Virus record (IMG/VR): IMGVR_UViG_3300036772_000367 | Span: 1-64,000 of that record | Origin: a virus | Strand: one strand, 5' to 3' | DNA length: 64,000 nucleotides | In this document: piece after piece, positions 35,384 through 44,490 of the stretch | How positions within the stretch are numbered: position 1 is the stretch's first letter | Layout: every line of letters starts with the position of its first letter | Notes under the pieces: generated by a model | The model's database searches: none | Seen by the model: the letters and a program-made list of their open reading frames with translations, nothing else | Told to the model about the DNA's origin: nothing | Translations under genes and position numbers: made by a program

Positions 35384-35758
35384 GTGACAACGGTAGCGTC
35401 CTGGAAGGACACGCCGGATTACGACGCACTCGTCGAGGAGATCGGTGATCCTCTCGAATGTGTTCGCGATCTTGATCAATTACTCGCCAGCACACAGGTG
35501 ACCTGGAACCAGTTCTTCGCGGAGCAGTTGGATACCAGCTTCCCGCCGCCGGTCGACGTCGAGCAGCTTTTGGCCCAGTACCCCAATCCGCTCTGGCCGA
35601 CCGTGCAGAGCATCTGGGACGAGTTGTGGCCACCACCGGAACCCCCGATCGATCTGGGCTTCCTCTCGTTGCCTCTGGAGCTTCAGGAGCACGCCACCCA
35701 GATACTGAACATGGCCAAGGACACGCTGCTCGCGTTGCCGTCAGAAGTTACCTCATAA
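35384..35758 (+). CDS. Hypothetical protein, 124 aa
   Basis: GTG after AAGGAG. Acidic, rich in Trp and Pro (PNPLWPTVQSIWDELWPPPEPP). Unrecognised. Confidence 0.72.
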   Translation: MTTVASWKDTPDYDALVEEIGDPLECVRDLDQLLASTQVTWNQFFAEQLDTSFPPPVDVEQLLAQYPNPLWPTVQSIWDELWPPPEPPIDLGFLSLPLELQEHATQILNMAKDTLLALPSEVTS

Positions 35759-35778
35759 CCACTTGCACTGGAGAGTTC

Positions 35779-36126
35779 GTGAGTTATCAACAAGTAGCCC
35801 AAGCCCTGAAGGACGGCGCCGATCCAGCCATGTTGTGCCTGACGTGCCCATGGGATCGCTTCTGTGTGCAGTCACCCACAATGACCCAGGCCGAGTTGGA
35901 AGCCAAGATGGATGAGGCTTCCCGGCAGGACGAGGAGCAGGCTCGTACCGCTGAGCTGGAGGGCAAGAGGGTGGGGCTGCCGGTTCGCCTGTTGCTCACC
36001 GCCGCGACGATGACGCCCCATGTCACCAAGGCCGAAATGTGCCCGGTGCTGGCCCTAGGTCTGCGGCTGCCCGAGGGCCAGCAGATCGCGGGAGTGCTCA
36101 AGCAGTACATGCAGACGTCTCACTGA
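35779..36126 (+). CDS. Conserved actinophage Cys protein, 115 aa
   Basis: MLCLTCPWDRFCVQSPTMTQAELEAKMDEA matches a common actinophage family with a CxxC...C cluster followed by a charged helix. Function unknown. Leader-like TTGCACTGGAGAGTTC precedes the GTG. Confidence 0.78.
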   Translation: MSYQQVAQALKDGADPAMLCLTCPWDRFCVQSPTMTQAELEAKMDEASRQDEEQARTAELEGKRVGLPVRLLLTAATMTPHVTKAEMCPVLALGLRLPEGQQIAGVLKQYMQTSH

Positions 36127-36144
36127 CAAAAAGAAAGAGGATTG

Positions 36145-36405
36145 ATGTCGGCTATTGACGACACGGTCGTATTGTTGCTACACGCGCGGGACAAGATCGA
36201 GCAAACCGGTCAGATGATCGAGGCATTCCGGCGAGAACTGGACGAGGCTGGTGCCCTACTCGTTCAGGCCGGAGGTGAGTACTACGGGACATTCGCACAA
36301 GGGCTCGTATTGGCGTTGGACACGGCCGAGCAGGCTAAGCAGTCCGCTGGAATTGTGGCTAAGGGAATTACTGATGAGGTCGCACGACTCCAGATGCCTC
36401 GATGA
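36145..36405 (+). CDS. Helical hypothetical protein, 86 aa
   Basis: Entirely helical with a small hydrophobic patch (YGTFAQGLVLALDTAEQA). AAAGAGG precedes the ATG. Unrecognised. Confidence 0.7.
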   Translation: MSAIDDTVVLLLHARDKIEQTGQMIEAFRRELDEAGALLVQAGGEYYGTFAQGLVLALDTAEQAKQSAGIVAKGITDEVARLQMPR

Positions 36406-36440
36406 GGAGGGGGAAAACTATGAGTGACCGCGACTACTGA

Positions 36441-36620
36441 GTGAAGACAATGGCTGCCATGATGCGCGCACGACAATACGGTCATCCGTGTCGTGTTAAG
36501 AATCATGGCAGCCATTGTGAGGTTTCTCAGCGGCGACTTCTCCGAACCCGTGCACACGAAAAGATCCAGTGGCGAAAGGATATCGACAATGCAGTTCGTG
36601 GCGTTCACCGAGATGAATGA
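36441..36620 (+). CDS. Small basic protein, 59 aa
   Basis: HPCRVKNHGSHCEVSQRRLL ... HEKIQWRKDI suggests a zinc knuckle with a basic helix, similar to short actinophage proteins. The start (GTG 36441 or ATG 36450-36465) is uncertain, and the frame is overlain by an inverted repeat. Confidence 0.45.
   Translation: MKTMAAMMRARQYGHPCRVKNHGSHCEVSQRRLLRTRAHEKIQWRKDIDNAVRGVHRDE
36449..36516. repeat. 15-bp inverted repeat with 38-bp spacer
   Basis: AATGGCTGCCATGAT (36449-36463) and its exact complement (36502-36516), with CACGAC/GTCGTG nested inside. In RNA it forms a long hairpin; in DNA it could be a protein-binding site. Confidence 0.7.
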
Positions 36621-36945
36621 GTCGGAGGGTGAAGACTGGCGCTTCTGGCTTCAGCGCGATGGCAACGAGGAGAAGCTGAAGCAACTGAAGGCTCAGCTCG
36701 ATGAATACGATAAAGAGCATGAAGAATACGAACTGGATATGACTCCTACTGAAAAGTGGGAAGTCGACGTGTTGGTGAAGCACACCACTGGTGGTTATAT
36801 GCCCTTCGAGAATAAGTGCGTGGGGATTCTTCAGCTTCCTGAGCTTGTTCAGGATCATCCACTGGAAGCCTACTACGGTGGCAAGATCAGGAAATGCTTT
36901 GAGGTCTCTGTCGTAGATGATGGAGAGACGGATGCCAATGTCTAG
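36589..36945 (+). CDS. Hypothetical protein, 118 aa
   Basis: ATG after AAAGGA. A charged coiled coil (EEKLKQLKAQLDEYDKEHEEY, within 28-50) is followed by a beta-rich half. Unrecognised. Confidence 0.72.
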   Translation: MQFVAFTEMNESEGEDWRFWLQRDGNEEKLKQLKAQLDEYDKEHEEYELDMTPTEKWEVDVLVKHTTGGYMPFENKCVGILQLPELVQDHPLEAYYGGKIRKCFEVSVVDDGETDANV

Positions 36946-37183
36946 TCCTGAGGTTGAACGTAGGCTGCTCTGTGAGAGGTTGGGTGCCTGGTACTCCGGT
37001 CGCGAGGATGGAGACTACTGGGAGGTCGGCCCATACCGCATTCGACGTACATTGAAGGATAAGGACAATGTAGAGCGAGCTGTCTTCTTCGGTGGGCACC
37101 GTGTGGAGACATGTGTGGATTTCTTGGAGGCTCTGGAGTACGTGGATCAGCAGATTAATATGAAGGAAGGACATGTCGGCTAG
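36932..37183 (+). CDS. Hypothetical protein, 83 aa
   Basis: Start ambiguous among ATGs at 36917, 36920, 36932 and 36938. Product contains YRIRRTLKDKDNVERAVFFGG. Overlaps both neighbours slightly. Unrecognised. Confidence 0.65.
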   Translation: MPMSSPEVERRLLCERLGAWYSGREDGDYWEVGPYRIRRTLKDKDNVERAVFFGGHRVETCVDFLEALEYVDQQINMKEGHVG

Positions 37184-37370
37184 GTATTGGCGCGATACGA
37201 ATTCGAAGCACGTCATCTATCGAACGAATGACGATGGAAGCGTGGATGTTCGTATGAGAAGTAATGGCTGGAGAATTAAGAAGTCGAAGATATACAAGTT
37301 GGCAATTAATCTGATTTCTGACACAACCATGCGAGAAGTCAACAGCAGCGAGTGGAACAAACCAGAGTAA
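37173..37370 (+). CDS. Small basic protein, 65 aa
   Basis: MSARYWRDTNSKHVIYRTNDDG...; lower G+C and Lys-rich. AAGGAAGGAC precedes the ATG. Unrecognised. Confidence 0.65.
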   Translation: MSARYWRDTNSKHVIYRTNDDGSVDVRMRSNGWRIKKSKIYKLAINLISDTTMREVNSSEWNKPE

Positions 37371-37383
37371 AGGATGTATCAAT

Positions 37384-37833
37384 ATGGATGTAGGTGAGGC
37401 CGAACACATTCTGAATCTGGAGGGCACCGGCTACTTTAGTCGAGCTTCGTGCACGGGGTGCGACTTCGTCATGAGAGGCCATGCCGACGACATCCAGCGT
37501 GCCTTCGACCGACAACACGAGGTGGAGCAGCCCTTCGTCGCCCCACCTCGTGTCGCGCTGCCGGAGGCCGCCGAGGATCCCACCCTAGCCAAGATCGAGC
37601 AGCGCATCATCATCCTGCTCACCCACCGAGTGGACTTCCAGACCTCTTCGGCCCTCTACGTGGCCCTGGGGCTCGCCGAGGCGCGCAGCTACCTGTTGGG
37701 TGACCACAGCGACCCGAGGGGCTATGTCAGCGTCCTGATGGCCCGCATTACCCACATGAGCAAGCACCAGCGCGAGAAGCTCCGTCACCCTACGCGCACG
37801 CGGGTCGAGCAGCATCAGTTGATGGAGGGGTAA
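37384..37833 (+). CDS. Hypothetical protein, 149 aa
   Basis: CTGCDF (residues 23-28) near the N-terminus, then helices. Its last base is shared with the next start. Unrecognised. Confidence 0.72.
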   Translation: MDVGEAEHILNLEGTGYFSRASCTGCDFVMRGHADDIQRAFDRQHEVEQPFVAPPRVALPEAAEDPTLAKIEQRIIILLTHRVDFQTSSALYVALGLAEARSYLLGDHSDPRGYVSVLMARITHMSKHQREKLRHPTRTRVEQHQLMEG

Positions 37834-38111
37834 TGATAATTTGTATACGCGAGGTGCGAGGCGATGATCGTCTTGCTTCTCCTTGTGTGGAATGTGGGCA
37901 CACTACTGTGGTGCATCCGGGGAAGGTGTCTAATCCTTCCATTGTGGCGTGTGTGATTTGTATGCTCATGCGTCTCCGAGACCCTCAACGTTTTGATGCA
38001 GCCACATCATGGGATGAGATTGAAGGGGCACAAGAGTTCGATCCCATCGATCCCCATCCAGGACAGCCGAATTGGCCCATGCCGGGATGGGCGCGACCGG
38101 AGGATCGATGA
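37833..38111 (+). CDS. Zinc-binding-like protein, 92 aa
   Basis: CVECGHTTVVHPG ... CVICM is a Cys/His cluster; the C-terminal part is Pro-rich. One-base overlap upstream, ATGA overlap downstream. Confidence 0.7.
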   Translation: MIICIREVRGDDRLASPCVECGHTTVVHPGKVSNPSIVACVICMLMRLRDPQRFDAATSWDEIEGAQEFDPIDPHPGQPNWPMPGWARPEDR

Positions 38112-38404
38112 GTACTCCACACTTCCAGACCGGTGGGACAGCGGCGATCGCCGAGCGCTCGTGTGAGGCTTGTCAAGTAGACGACCATGGGCGATGCCAG
38201 CGGTATCAGGGCAGCCAACGTGATAATGACCTATGGCATGGGATCCGCAGGATAATGCTTCTTTCGGCGAGCCGTATTATCCCTGGTGTTCTTGTTATGA
38301 ATATCTGCATGAGCAGCAATACCCAGAATACTACGATGGAGAGCTGGAATAAATGTTCGGCCCACTTTGTGGTAGCACTCACCCTACTGGTACCACGTGT
38401 GTGA
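38108..38404 (+). CDS. Hypothetical protein, C-terminus doubtful
   Basis: The first 45 residues (with CEACQVDDHGRC) look genuine; the rest is hydrophobic and shadow-like and overlaps a more convincing short frame at 38233. A frameshift joining the two frames near 38230 would make a sensible single protein. Confidence 0.45.
   Translation: MSTPHFQTGGTAAIAERSCEACQVDDHGRCQRYQGSQRDNDLWHGIRRIMLLSASRIIPGVLVMNICMSSNTQNTTMESWNKCSAHFVVALTLLVPRV
38233..38352 (+). CDS. Short Tyr-rich frame, 39 aa
   Basis: MAWDPQDNASFGEPYYPWC ... ending exactly at the base before the next ATG. Protein-like composition. Either a small gene or the true C-terminus of the 38108 gene. Confidence 0.4.
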   Translation: MAWDPQDNASFGEPYYPWCSCYEYLHEQQYPEYYDGELE

Positions 38405-38880
38405 AACTTCCTGACGGCCATAAATGGTGTCTGGGATGGCATGATGGTGCCATGATCTATTGGGATAATCCGCACTACATACCGGTACCGTCGAAGGTGC
38501 GCGAACGCAGTACTCCCCAAAAGACTTTGACGAAGATGGCTGCTCGCGTTGACCCCTCAACGTCGGTGACAGCCCGAGAGATGGCTGTGAAGGGTGCGGA
38601 ACGCGCGGAGGCGATGTGGACACCGGAACAGCGCCGCGAGGTCTTTGACGCCATCCTGGCGGTCGCCCGAAACCTGAAGCGATTTACTGCTGATGATGTA
38701 TGGCGGCACTTGGACAACACCGTGCCGATAACGATGGGACTGGCCGCTGTTCTACGACGTGCTGTCGCAGCGGGACATATCCAGCCTACCTCGGACTTCG
38801 CCTATTCCACCCGACAGGATCGCACTGATCACGATTACGGTCGGCATCTACGTATATGGCAGTCCACTGACGTGACCTGA
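38353..38880 (+). CDS. Putative winged-helix protein, 175 aa
   Basis: N-terminal Cys/His segment (CGSTHPTGTTCVKLPDGHKWC), then a helical region, and residues about 95-150 (FTADDVWRHLDNTVPITMGLAAVLRRAVAAGHI) that look like a winged helix. Its last base is shared with the next start. Regulatory role inferred. Confidence 0.72.
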   Translation: MFGPLCGSTHPTGTTCVKLPDGHKWCLGWHDGAMIYWDNPHYIPVPSKVRERSTPQKTLTKMAARVDPSTSVTAREMAVKGAERAEAMWTPEQRREVFDAILAVARNLKRFTADDVWRHLDNTVPITMGLAAVLRRAVAAGHIQPTSDFAYSTRQDRTDHDYGRHLRIWQSTDVT

Positions 38881-40475
38881 TGCCTGTGCCAAGCCTGGAC
38901 TCTCCCGCACAAGAGATAGAAGGAGAGCCGACATTCACCGATGGTGAGCGCGGAAGAATCCAGGAAGGCCGGAGAATGCCTGATAGCACCGACGTGCAAC
39001 GGCTGCTGGTGGAGGCAGCGAAGGCACCCACATTGCAGGAGACCCAGCGTCTGGTGACGGCTGCGGAGGATCTACGCAGTCAGTTGTACGCCGAGGCCGC
39101 AGCAGTACGTGACGTTGAGCTGGGCAATGCCCTGGTACTCGACCATCTACGACCGGTTGCCACCTACGAGCGACACAGCACTGCTACCGACTGGATCGGC
39201 GACCTGGTCACCAATTCCGATGCTCGGACCGCTTCTGCACAAGCTCAGGCCCGGGGCACCGTCTGGTTCAACAAGCTGGCCGCTGTGGTTGTGGCCGATG
39301 AGGACGAGTTCGTTCAGCAGGCCCTTGGCATGGCTCAGCGCATCGCGGGCCCCCATGGTGAGCAGGCCCCGGTCGTGAAGCAAGCCTTCCTGGATCACGT
39401 CGTTGCTCTACGACAGCATGATGCCATGTTGCATGAGGCCATCAATCCAGCTACATTTCCCAGCAATCTCAATGGCACCTATGAAGGAATGCCTGAGGGA
39501 TATACCACATCGGAACGCGCACCGGTCATCGAGCAGTTGGAAGCGAATGATGGCCCGAACGCGTCACAGAATGTTGTGCCCGTGAATGATCCGGGGCTGG
39601 GACAAGTAGACACTCAAGTCGAGCGTATCAACAATACCGATCTCGGCGGCCAGAACCAGCCCACCACCAACACGGCTGACCTTGGTCAGGACAAGCAAGC
39701 ATCTCGTCGGACAGTGCACAAGGAGAGCGGTATGCAGCAGGCACAGTGCCCGACCTGCGGACACGGTCGTGTGGCCGTGCGGCAGGCTCCGTTGCCCAGC
39801 ATCGAACAGATCATCCGCCAGGGTGTGTCGGGGCTGGACCAGATCGACCAGACCGTGGATCCCCACGACAACGGTGCGGCGCCCACCCCGTATCCTGCGG
39901 ACGTTGCTTTTCCCTGGACCATGCAGGAAGGCGCACAACAGCAGACCATCAATCAGGCCGAGCAGCAGATCGCGCAGCGTGAGCAGCAAAAGGGTGCCTC
40001 CCGGCGCATGTCCAAGCAGGAGGCCGCCAACTACGCCGCCCAGGAGGCGTACCGACAGGTGATGGCCGGTTACGACGCTTCTGGTTGGGCTGGCGACATG
40101 GGCGCCACACCGCCCGGTCCAGGCCAGCAGGATGGTGGCCCTGGTGCCGGCCCGGCGGTGAACCTGGGCTTCCCCGATCCGGTGTATGGCGAGGGCGGCG
40201 ACAACGGCAATCAGCCGATGCGGCCTTACGGCCAGGACGAGGCGAACGACTACACCAACAACCAGGGCATGAACTACACCCCTGGTCAGCCCACCCAGTA
40301 CGACACCCCCATCCAGACCTCCAATGCTCCGGCTGGTGGTGGCGCACCGGGCTTCCCGAATCCCCCGATCAACAACGGTGCCCAGCAGAAGAAGTCCTCG
40401 GTGGATACCGACCCCGAGCTTCAGAAGGCCCTGGCTTTCGTGCGGCAGCGTCGGGCTTTCCTGGAAGCCAGCTAA
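38880..40475 (+). CDS. Large Gln/Gly-rich putative virion protein, 531 aa
   Basis: Helical N-terminal half (residues 30-190); a zinc-ribbon-like CPTCGHGR (about 292); then long Gln-, Gly-, Pro- and Asn-rich low-complexity sequence, ending in a charged helix (LQKALAFVRQRRAFLE). Composition and position at the start of the structural block suggest a virion-associated protein. The same tail style occurs in the 41960 product. Exact role unknown. Confidence 0.72.
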   Translation: MPVPSLDSPAQEIEGEPTFTDGERGRIQEGRRMPDSTDVQRLLVEAAKAPTLQETQRLVTAAEDLRSQLYAEAAAVRDVELGNALVLDHLRPVATYERHSTATDWIGDLVTNSDARTASAQAQARGTVWFNKLAAVVVADEDEFVQQALGMAQRIAGPHGEQAPVVKQAFLDHVVALRQHDAMLHEAINPATFPSNLNGTYEGMPEGYTTSERAPVIEQLEANDGPNASQNVVPVNDPGLGQVDTQVERINNTDLGGQNQPTTNTADLGQDKQASRRTVHKESGMQQAQCPTCGHGRVAVRQAPLPSIEQIIRQGVSGLDQIDQTVDPHDNGAAPTPYPADVAFPWTMQEGAQQQTINQAEQQIAQREQQKGASRRMSKQEAANYAAQEAYRQVMAGYDASGWAGDMGATPPGPGQQDGGPGAGPAVNLGFPDPVYGEGGDNGNQPMRPYGQDEANDYTNNQGMNYTPGQPTQYDTPIQTSNAPAGGGAPGFPNPPINNGAQQKKSSVDTDPELQKALAFVRQRRAFLEAS

Positions 40476-41024
40476 GTGGCAACGCACTGGGTCTTCCAGA
40501 TTCCACAGCGCCATGTTGAGCGAGAACTAGTCGCCGCTCATGGTGATGGCTTCGCCACGTTCGCCGAAGGCGTGGCGAAGGGGCTCGGCACCAAGACCTT
40601 CCTGATCTGGCAGACAGTCGTGGTCATCCTCTGGATCACGCTGAACCTTGTCGGTCTCACCGTCTGGCACTGGGATCCCTATCCTTTTATCTTGCTTAAT
40701 CTTGGTTTCTCGACCCAGGCAGCGTACGCGGCACCCTTTATCATGTTTGTAGGCAATCGCCAGGAGAAGCGGGCGAAGATTCGGGCTGACATCGAGTTCG
40801 AGAATGATCTGCGCAATCGTGTATATATCACGGCCCTCTGCCATAAGTTGGGTGTGTCAGTAGAGGAATTGGAGAACGTGGTGCAGCAGGAGTTGACGTC
40901 GGTACGGGATCAAGAGGTCCAGGCCGACATGACAGCTCAGCCTCGGCACAAAGCCATCGTGGACTCCGCCAGCACCGACATTCAAAGCGCTGTCCAGGAG
41001 AAGACGGATAATGGGGCGACCTAA
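40476..41024 (+). CDS. DUF1003-like membrane protein, 182 aa
   Basis: TKTFLIWQTVVVILWITLN, WDPYPFILLNLGFSTQAAY and APFIMFVGNRQEKR match the two-helix DUF1003 membrane family, followed by a helical cytoplasmic tail. Found in bacteria and large phages; function unknown. It starts immediately after the previous stop. Confidence 0.85.
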   Translation: MATHWVFQIPQRHVERELVAAHGDGFATFAEGVAKGLGTKTFLIWQTVVVILWITLNLVGLTVWHWDPYPFILLNLGFSTQAAYAAPFIMFVGNRQEKRAKIRADIEFENDLRNRVYITALCHKLGVSVEELENVVQQELTSVRDQEVQADMTAQPRHKAIVDSASTDIQSAVQEKTDNGAT

Positions 41025-41190
41025 AAAGCCTCCTAAAAAGATCAAACGCCTGGAAAAACCAGCTACGACGGAGTATCAGCGGGAACAAGCAAATGAAATA
41101 GGCGGAGTGCGCGTTAGCAAGGCTGAGGCGCGGCGGCGAGAGAAAGATAAGAAGAAGAAAGATGATGATGCGGACACCGAAAAGGGATAG
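41011..41190 (+). CDS. Small highly charged protein, 59 aa
   Basis: MGRPKKPPKKIKRLEKPA ... ends KKKKDDDADTEKG. Disordered, basic then acidic. Overlaps the previous gene by 14 nt. Confidence 0.65.
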   Translation: MGRPKKPPKKIKRLEKPATTEYQREQANEIGGVRVSKAEARRREKDKKKKDDDADTEKG

Positions 41191-41194
41191 GTAA

Positions 41195-41566
41195 ATGAAC
41201 TTCCTGGCAGCGGCGATTCACTTGGCTGATGGTCTGTCCAGCGACATGAGCATGGATCCCGCCATGCAGGATGCCGCCCTACCCACGACCCGCACCTGGA
41301 CACAACCGGAGCCAGAGACCGACGAGCTGGATCCCGCCGCGCCGGGAGGTCCGTCACCGTACAACGGGGTCGAACCCTTTGGTCATCCAGTCACCACCGA
41401 TCAGGAGTGGCTCGATCCCAATGGCCGCAAGCCCCGTCGGTACGAGACGATGCCGCACATCAAGGGACCGGACGAGGACGTGGCCACCCTGCACGCTGCC
41501 ACGTTGCACTCAGCTCGGCGCAACTCCTACGAGGACAAGGCGGTGCGCTATGCCCGACGTAGCTGA
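41195..41566 (+). CDS. Hypothetical protein, 123 aa
   Basis: Pro-rich middle (TWTQPEPETDELDPAAPGGP) and conserved-looking C-terminus PHIKGPDEDVATLHAATLH. Likely virion-associated by location. Overlaps the next gene by 17 nt. Confidence 0.65.
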   Translation: MNFLAAAIHLADGLSSDMSMDPAMQDAALPTTRTWTQPEPETDELDPAAPGGPSPYNGVEPFGHPVTTDQEWLDPNGRKPRRYETMPHIKGPDEDVATLHAATLHSARRNSYEDKAVRYARRS

Positions 41567-41759
41567 GTCCGTTTCCGAGGAAGTCTGGGTTGCGACGCAA
41601 CAAAGGATCGCTGAAATCCTACGGACTCATCAGTTTGATGAAAGTCGCCTCGATGGTTACTGCTTCTGCGGTAATCCGATGGGTGATCAGGACGAACATC
41701 AAGCTGACGCTCTGATCCAGGATGGCATCGTCCCGCTGGAGAGGTCGTCCCATGGCTGA
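41550..41759 (+). CDS. Hypothetical protein, 69 aa
   Basis: Contains GYCFCGNPMGDQDEHQADAL, a short CxC motif of the type often found in phage proteins. Coupled to both neighbours. Unrecognised. Confidence 0.65.
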   Translation: MPDVAESVSEEVWVATQQRIAEILRTHQFDESRLDGYCFCGNPMGDQDEHQADALIQDGIVPLERSSHG

Positions 41760-41967
41760 TGCGATAGGCGTCCGCAGGCTGACGAGGGACAACTTCCATG
41801 CTGTCGGTCGGTGGGCTCAGTCCGACGACTACTGGCCCCTGCACGCACCACGACCGGCTTTGTTCTGGTGGTCCGCACCACACGCAGTTCGTCGAGCCCA
41901 TCTCGGTGACATCATCGTTAAATGCGGCACATATGTGCTCATCCTTCATAGGAGGACCCGTGACTGA
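41752..41967 (+). CDS. Hypothetical protein, 71 aa
   Basis: MADAIGVRRLTRDNFHAVGRW...; ATG after GGAGAGG. Unrecognised. Confidence 0.6.
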   Translation: MADAIGVRRLTRDNFHAVGRWAQSDDYWPLHAPRPALFWWSAPHAVRRAHLGDIIVKCGTYVLILHRRTRD

Positions 41968-43795
41968 TCTCTGGGTGGAGGCGTCGCGGGACGTCGAAGC
42001 CGAAGTGTTCGCGACCCGTATGGCGTACGCCAAGGTGGCGTCGGCATCCCTCTGGCCCTTCTTGGCCAGTGCCCAGAGTGACGGGGAGTTCAACCACCGG
42101 CTGGCGTTGTCCTACGAGACCCTCGCGGCCCGGGTTGAACCGGAACTCGTGGACTCCCTGGTGGCCTCCCTGCGGGAGGATTACCAGTCACTGCGGCCGT
42201 CCACAGCAGCGTCCACAGGAGTAGGGCCACTGACGCCCGGCAGTACGCCCCACAGCCCCCAGTTCACGGTGACGTCCTCGTCGAACGTGACTCTCACCGA
42301 TCCCGTGATGCAGATGTGGCATGTGGGTTCGCAGAAATGGGTGCAGATCGTCGCAGCCGCCCAAGAATCTCCGCAGAACCCCAATTACATTCCAGCCCTG
42401 GAGGCCGGACCGGAAACTGGAGAAACAGGAACATTCCCACAAGAAGTGAATGGACCTGATCCCTGGAATCCCATTAACGGCAATCTGCCCTTGCCTCCCA
42501 GTAATGTCATCCCGCCGGCCAATCGTTTCCCGGCACAGCCACAGCAGTGGTCAGTGCCACCCAACGCCGGTTGGGTAGAGAACCCCATGCAGTTCGGGCC
42601 GTACCGGTCTGCCCAGCTCAGCACCCATGCGGACGCCAACACTAACCCAGTTCAGCAGATGCAGTCGGGGCCCCTCTCGTACACTGACGAGGGAGTAGAG
42701 ACGGGGACCGGGCAGAACCCGTATTACTTCGGCCAGGGTGATGAGGGACTCCAGAGCCAGGATGGTGGATTCCCGCCGGATCCTTCTCTGGCCGAGCCCA
42801 ACGAGCGGGTGGACATGTACCAGAATGCCCAGCCGAATGCCCAGTACATGGGCTATGAGCAGGGGTACATGGCTGCTCTCCACCAGGCCAATCAGTACAT
42901 CCACCCGGCCGAGGGTGGTGGGTTCAACGTCGTGCAGAAGGGCACTGGCAAGGTGTTGAGCCACCACGACTCCCAGGAGGACGCCGAGGCCAGCTTCCGG
43001 GCGATGGAGTGGCACAAGCACCAGGGTGTCCAGCAGGCGCCGGTCCAGTTCTTCGATGCGACCCTGCACCGCACCGCTGACCAGGGTATGGACAGCGGAA
43101 ACCAGATGGCCGGTAACCCGTACATGACCTCGGGTAATCAGCTCGCCCCGGCCAATCCAGTGCAGGCACCGCCAGCGATGCAGCAGGGTGGCCCGGGAGC
43201 CGAGGCGATGCCACCGATGGGCGCAGGAGGTCCTACACCGGGTCAGAACTCTCCCGGTGGTATGGGGCCCTCCGATCCTGGTGGGAGCGACGTAGCAGCC
43301 AAGACAGGGGTCGCTATCACCCATCTGAGTGCCGGACCCCCACCACGAGGTGGCTGGCTGCCCCGCGTCACGGCCCGGCAGTACCTGCGGCAGGTAGAAG
43401 CCGATGAGTACCGGGGTCGCCCCACCCGGGAGGACCCTACGGGTGCTGGTGACGACTACACGGCCAGGACGTGGGAGAACCAGCTCAACCAGAGCCCACG
43501 TCAGGACACCGAGGACCGTGGTGCCAACACACCGCAGCGTCCGCAGGAGCCGATCCCGACGATCTCCTCGTCGGATCGGCAACCAGCCCAGAACGATGAT
43601 GAAATGGACGAAAGGGACAGAGAGCGAGAGGCATCCCTGAACGTCTACAGTGGAATAGGACAAAACGGACCACCCTATCTGACCAGGGATTCGTGGCAGA
43701 CTTCCCCCCAGGGCGGCGCGGCGCAAAACTCGCTTTTGAAGATCATCAATGCTTCGGTTTCTCGCGCATTGGTTCAGACCAGAGGGGCACGTTGA
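41960..43795 (+). CDS. Large Gln/Pro/Gly-rich putative virion protein, 611 aa
   Basis: GTG after AGGAGG. N-terminal helical part (1-75), then long low-complexity stretches, with one folded segment around residues 300-360 (YMAALHQANQYIHPAEGGGFNVVQKGTGKVLSHH is spread through this region). The disordered Gln/Pro/Asn composition matches the 38880 product. Likely part of the virion; role unknown. Confidence 0.7.
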   Translation: MTDLWVEASRDVEAEVFATRMAYAKVASASLWPFLASAQSDGEFNHRLALSYETLAARVEPELVDSLVASLREDYQSLRPSTAASTGVGPLTPGSTPHSPQFTVTSSSNVTLTDPVMQMWHVGSQKWVQIVAAAQESPQNPNYIPALEAGPETGETGTFPQEVNGPDPWNPINGNLPLPPSNVIPPANRFPAQPQQWSVPPNAGWVENPMQFGPYRSAQLSTHADANTNPVQQMQSGPLSYTDEGVETGTGQNPYYFGQGDEGLQSQDGGFPPDPSLAEPNERVDMYQNAQPNAQYMGYEQGYMAALHQANQYIHPAEGGGFNVVQKGTGKVLSHHDSQEDAEASFRAMEWHKHQGVQQAPVQFFDATLHRTADQGMDSGNQMAGNPYMTSGNQLAPANPVQAPPAMQQGGPGAEAMPPMGAGGPTPGQNSPGGMGPSDPGGSDVAAKTGVAITHLSAGPPPRGGWLPRVTARQYLRQVEADEYRGRPTREDPTGAGDDYTARTWENQLNQSPRQDTEDRGANTPQRPQEPIPTISSSDRQPAQNDDEMDERDREREASLNVYSGIGQNGPPYLTRDSWQTSPQGGAAQNSLLKIINASVSRALVQTRGAR

Positions 43796-44487
43796 TGTCC
43801 GCTCTCTCACTTCCTCCACCGACCCCCATCCTGTGTCTGGGATGTGGTGCCACCGGTTCGGTGGATCGAGTCACAGCCCACCTGCAATGCCAGTGTGGCT
43901 CGACCGACCTGGACCTGTACACCGCGTCGCCCGAGCAGCAGGCCCACATTGCCGCCCTACGTCCTCCCCAGCGTCCTGGCTCGGTTTCTAAGCCAGTTCC
44001 CTTCGCTCAGTGGATGACAGGCCGTGTGGCGATCAATGAAGGGCCACAGCAGCAGCGTCGGTCTCCCGTCGGTACCGAGATTCCCGGCTGGAACGAGTAC
44101 GCCGGACCCAAAGCGTCCCCGAACTCGATGCAGAACGGCATCGGCACCCCGTACGTCTGCCCGGTGTGTCATGGCACCGGCTTTGACCTCCAGGACGGCG
44201 GCACATGCCGGATGTGTGGTGGCGCGAAGATCATCACGCCGAACGCGGACGAACACCAGGAAGTACCGGCGGTAGCTCGGCATGACTATCCGTCCAATCA
44301 GACACAGGTGCCCTTCCTGGGTAAGCGCAAGTCAAAGAAGACCACCACGAACAACACCACGACGAAGCAGAACTCCAATCCGCTGGCGACGCTCGTGGCC
44401 ACCATCCAGCACAGTAATCCAGGACTGTCCCGTGCCGCAGCGCTAGATCTGGCGCAACGCACGCTGCACTATGCGGGGAGCCGCTGA
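43795..44487 (+). CDS. Protein with DnaJ-type zinc motifs, 230 aa
   Basis: Two N-terminal pairs (CLGCGATG, CQCGST) and a CPVCHGTGFD ... CRMCGGAK pair (about 122-144) like the DnaJ central zinc domain. A Lys/Thr/Asn-rich linker and a helical end follow. Similar CxxCxGxG pairs occur in the giant protein at 56193. No J-domain, so not a DnaJ. Confidence 0.75.
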   Translation: MSALSLPPPTPILCLGCGATGSVDRVTAHLQCQCGSTDLDLYTASPEQQAHIAALRPPQRPGSVSKPVPFAQWMTGRVAINEGPQQQRRSPVGTEIPGWNEYAGPKASPNSMQNGIGTPYVCPVCHGTGFDLQDGGTCRMCGGAKIITPNADEHQEVPAVARHDYPSNQTQVPFLGKRKSKKTTTNNTTTKQNSNPLATLVATIQHSNPGLSRAAALDLAQRTLHYAGSR

Positions 44488-44490
44488 CCC

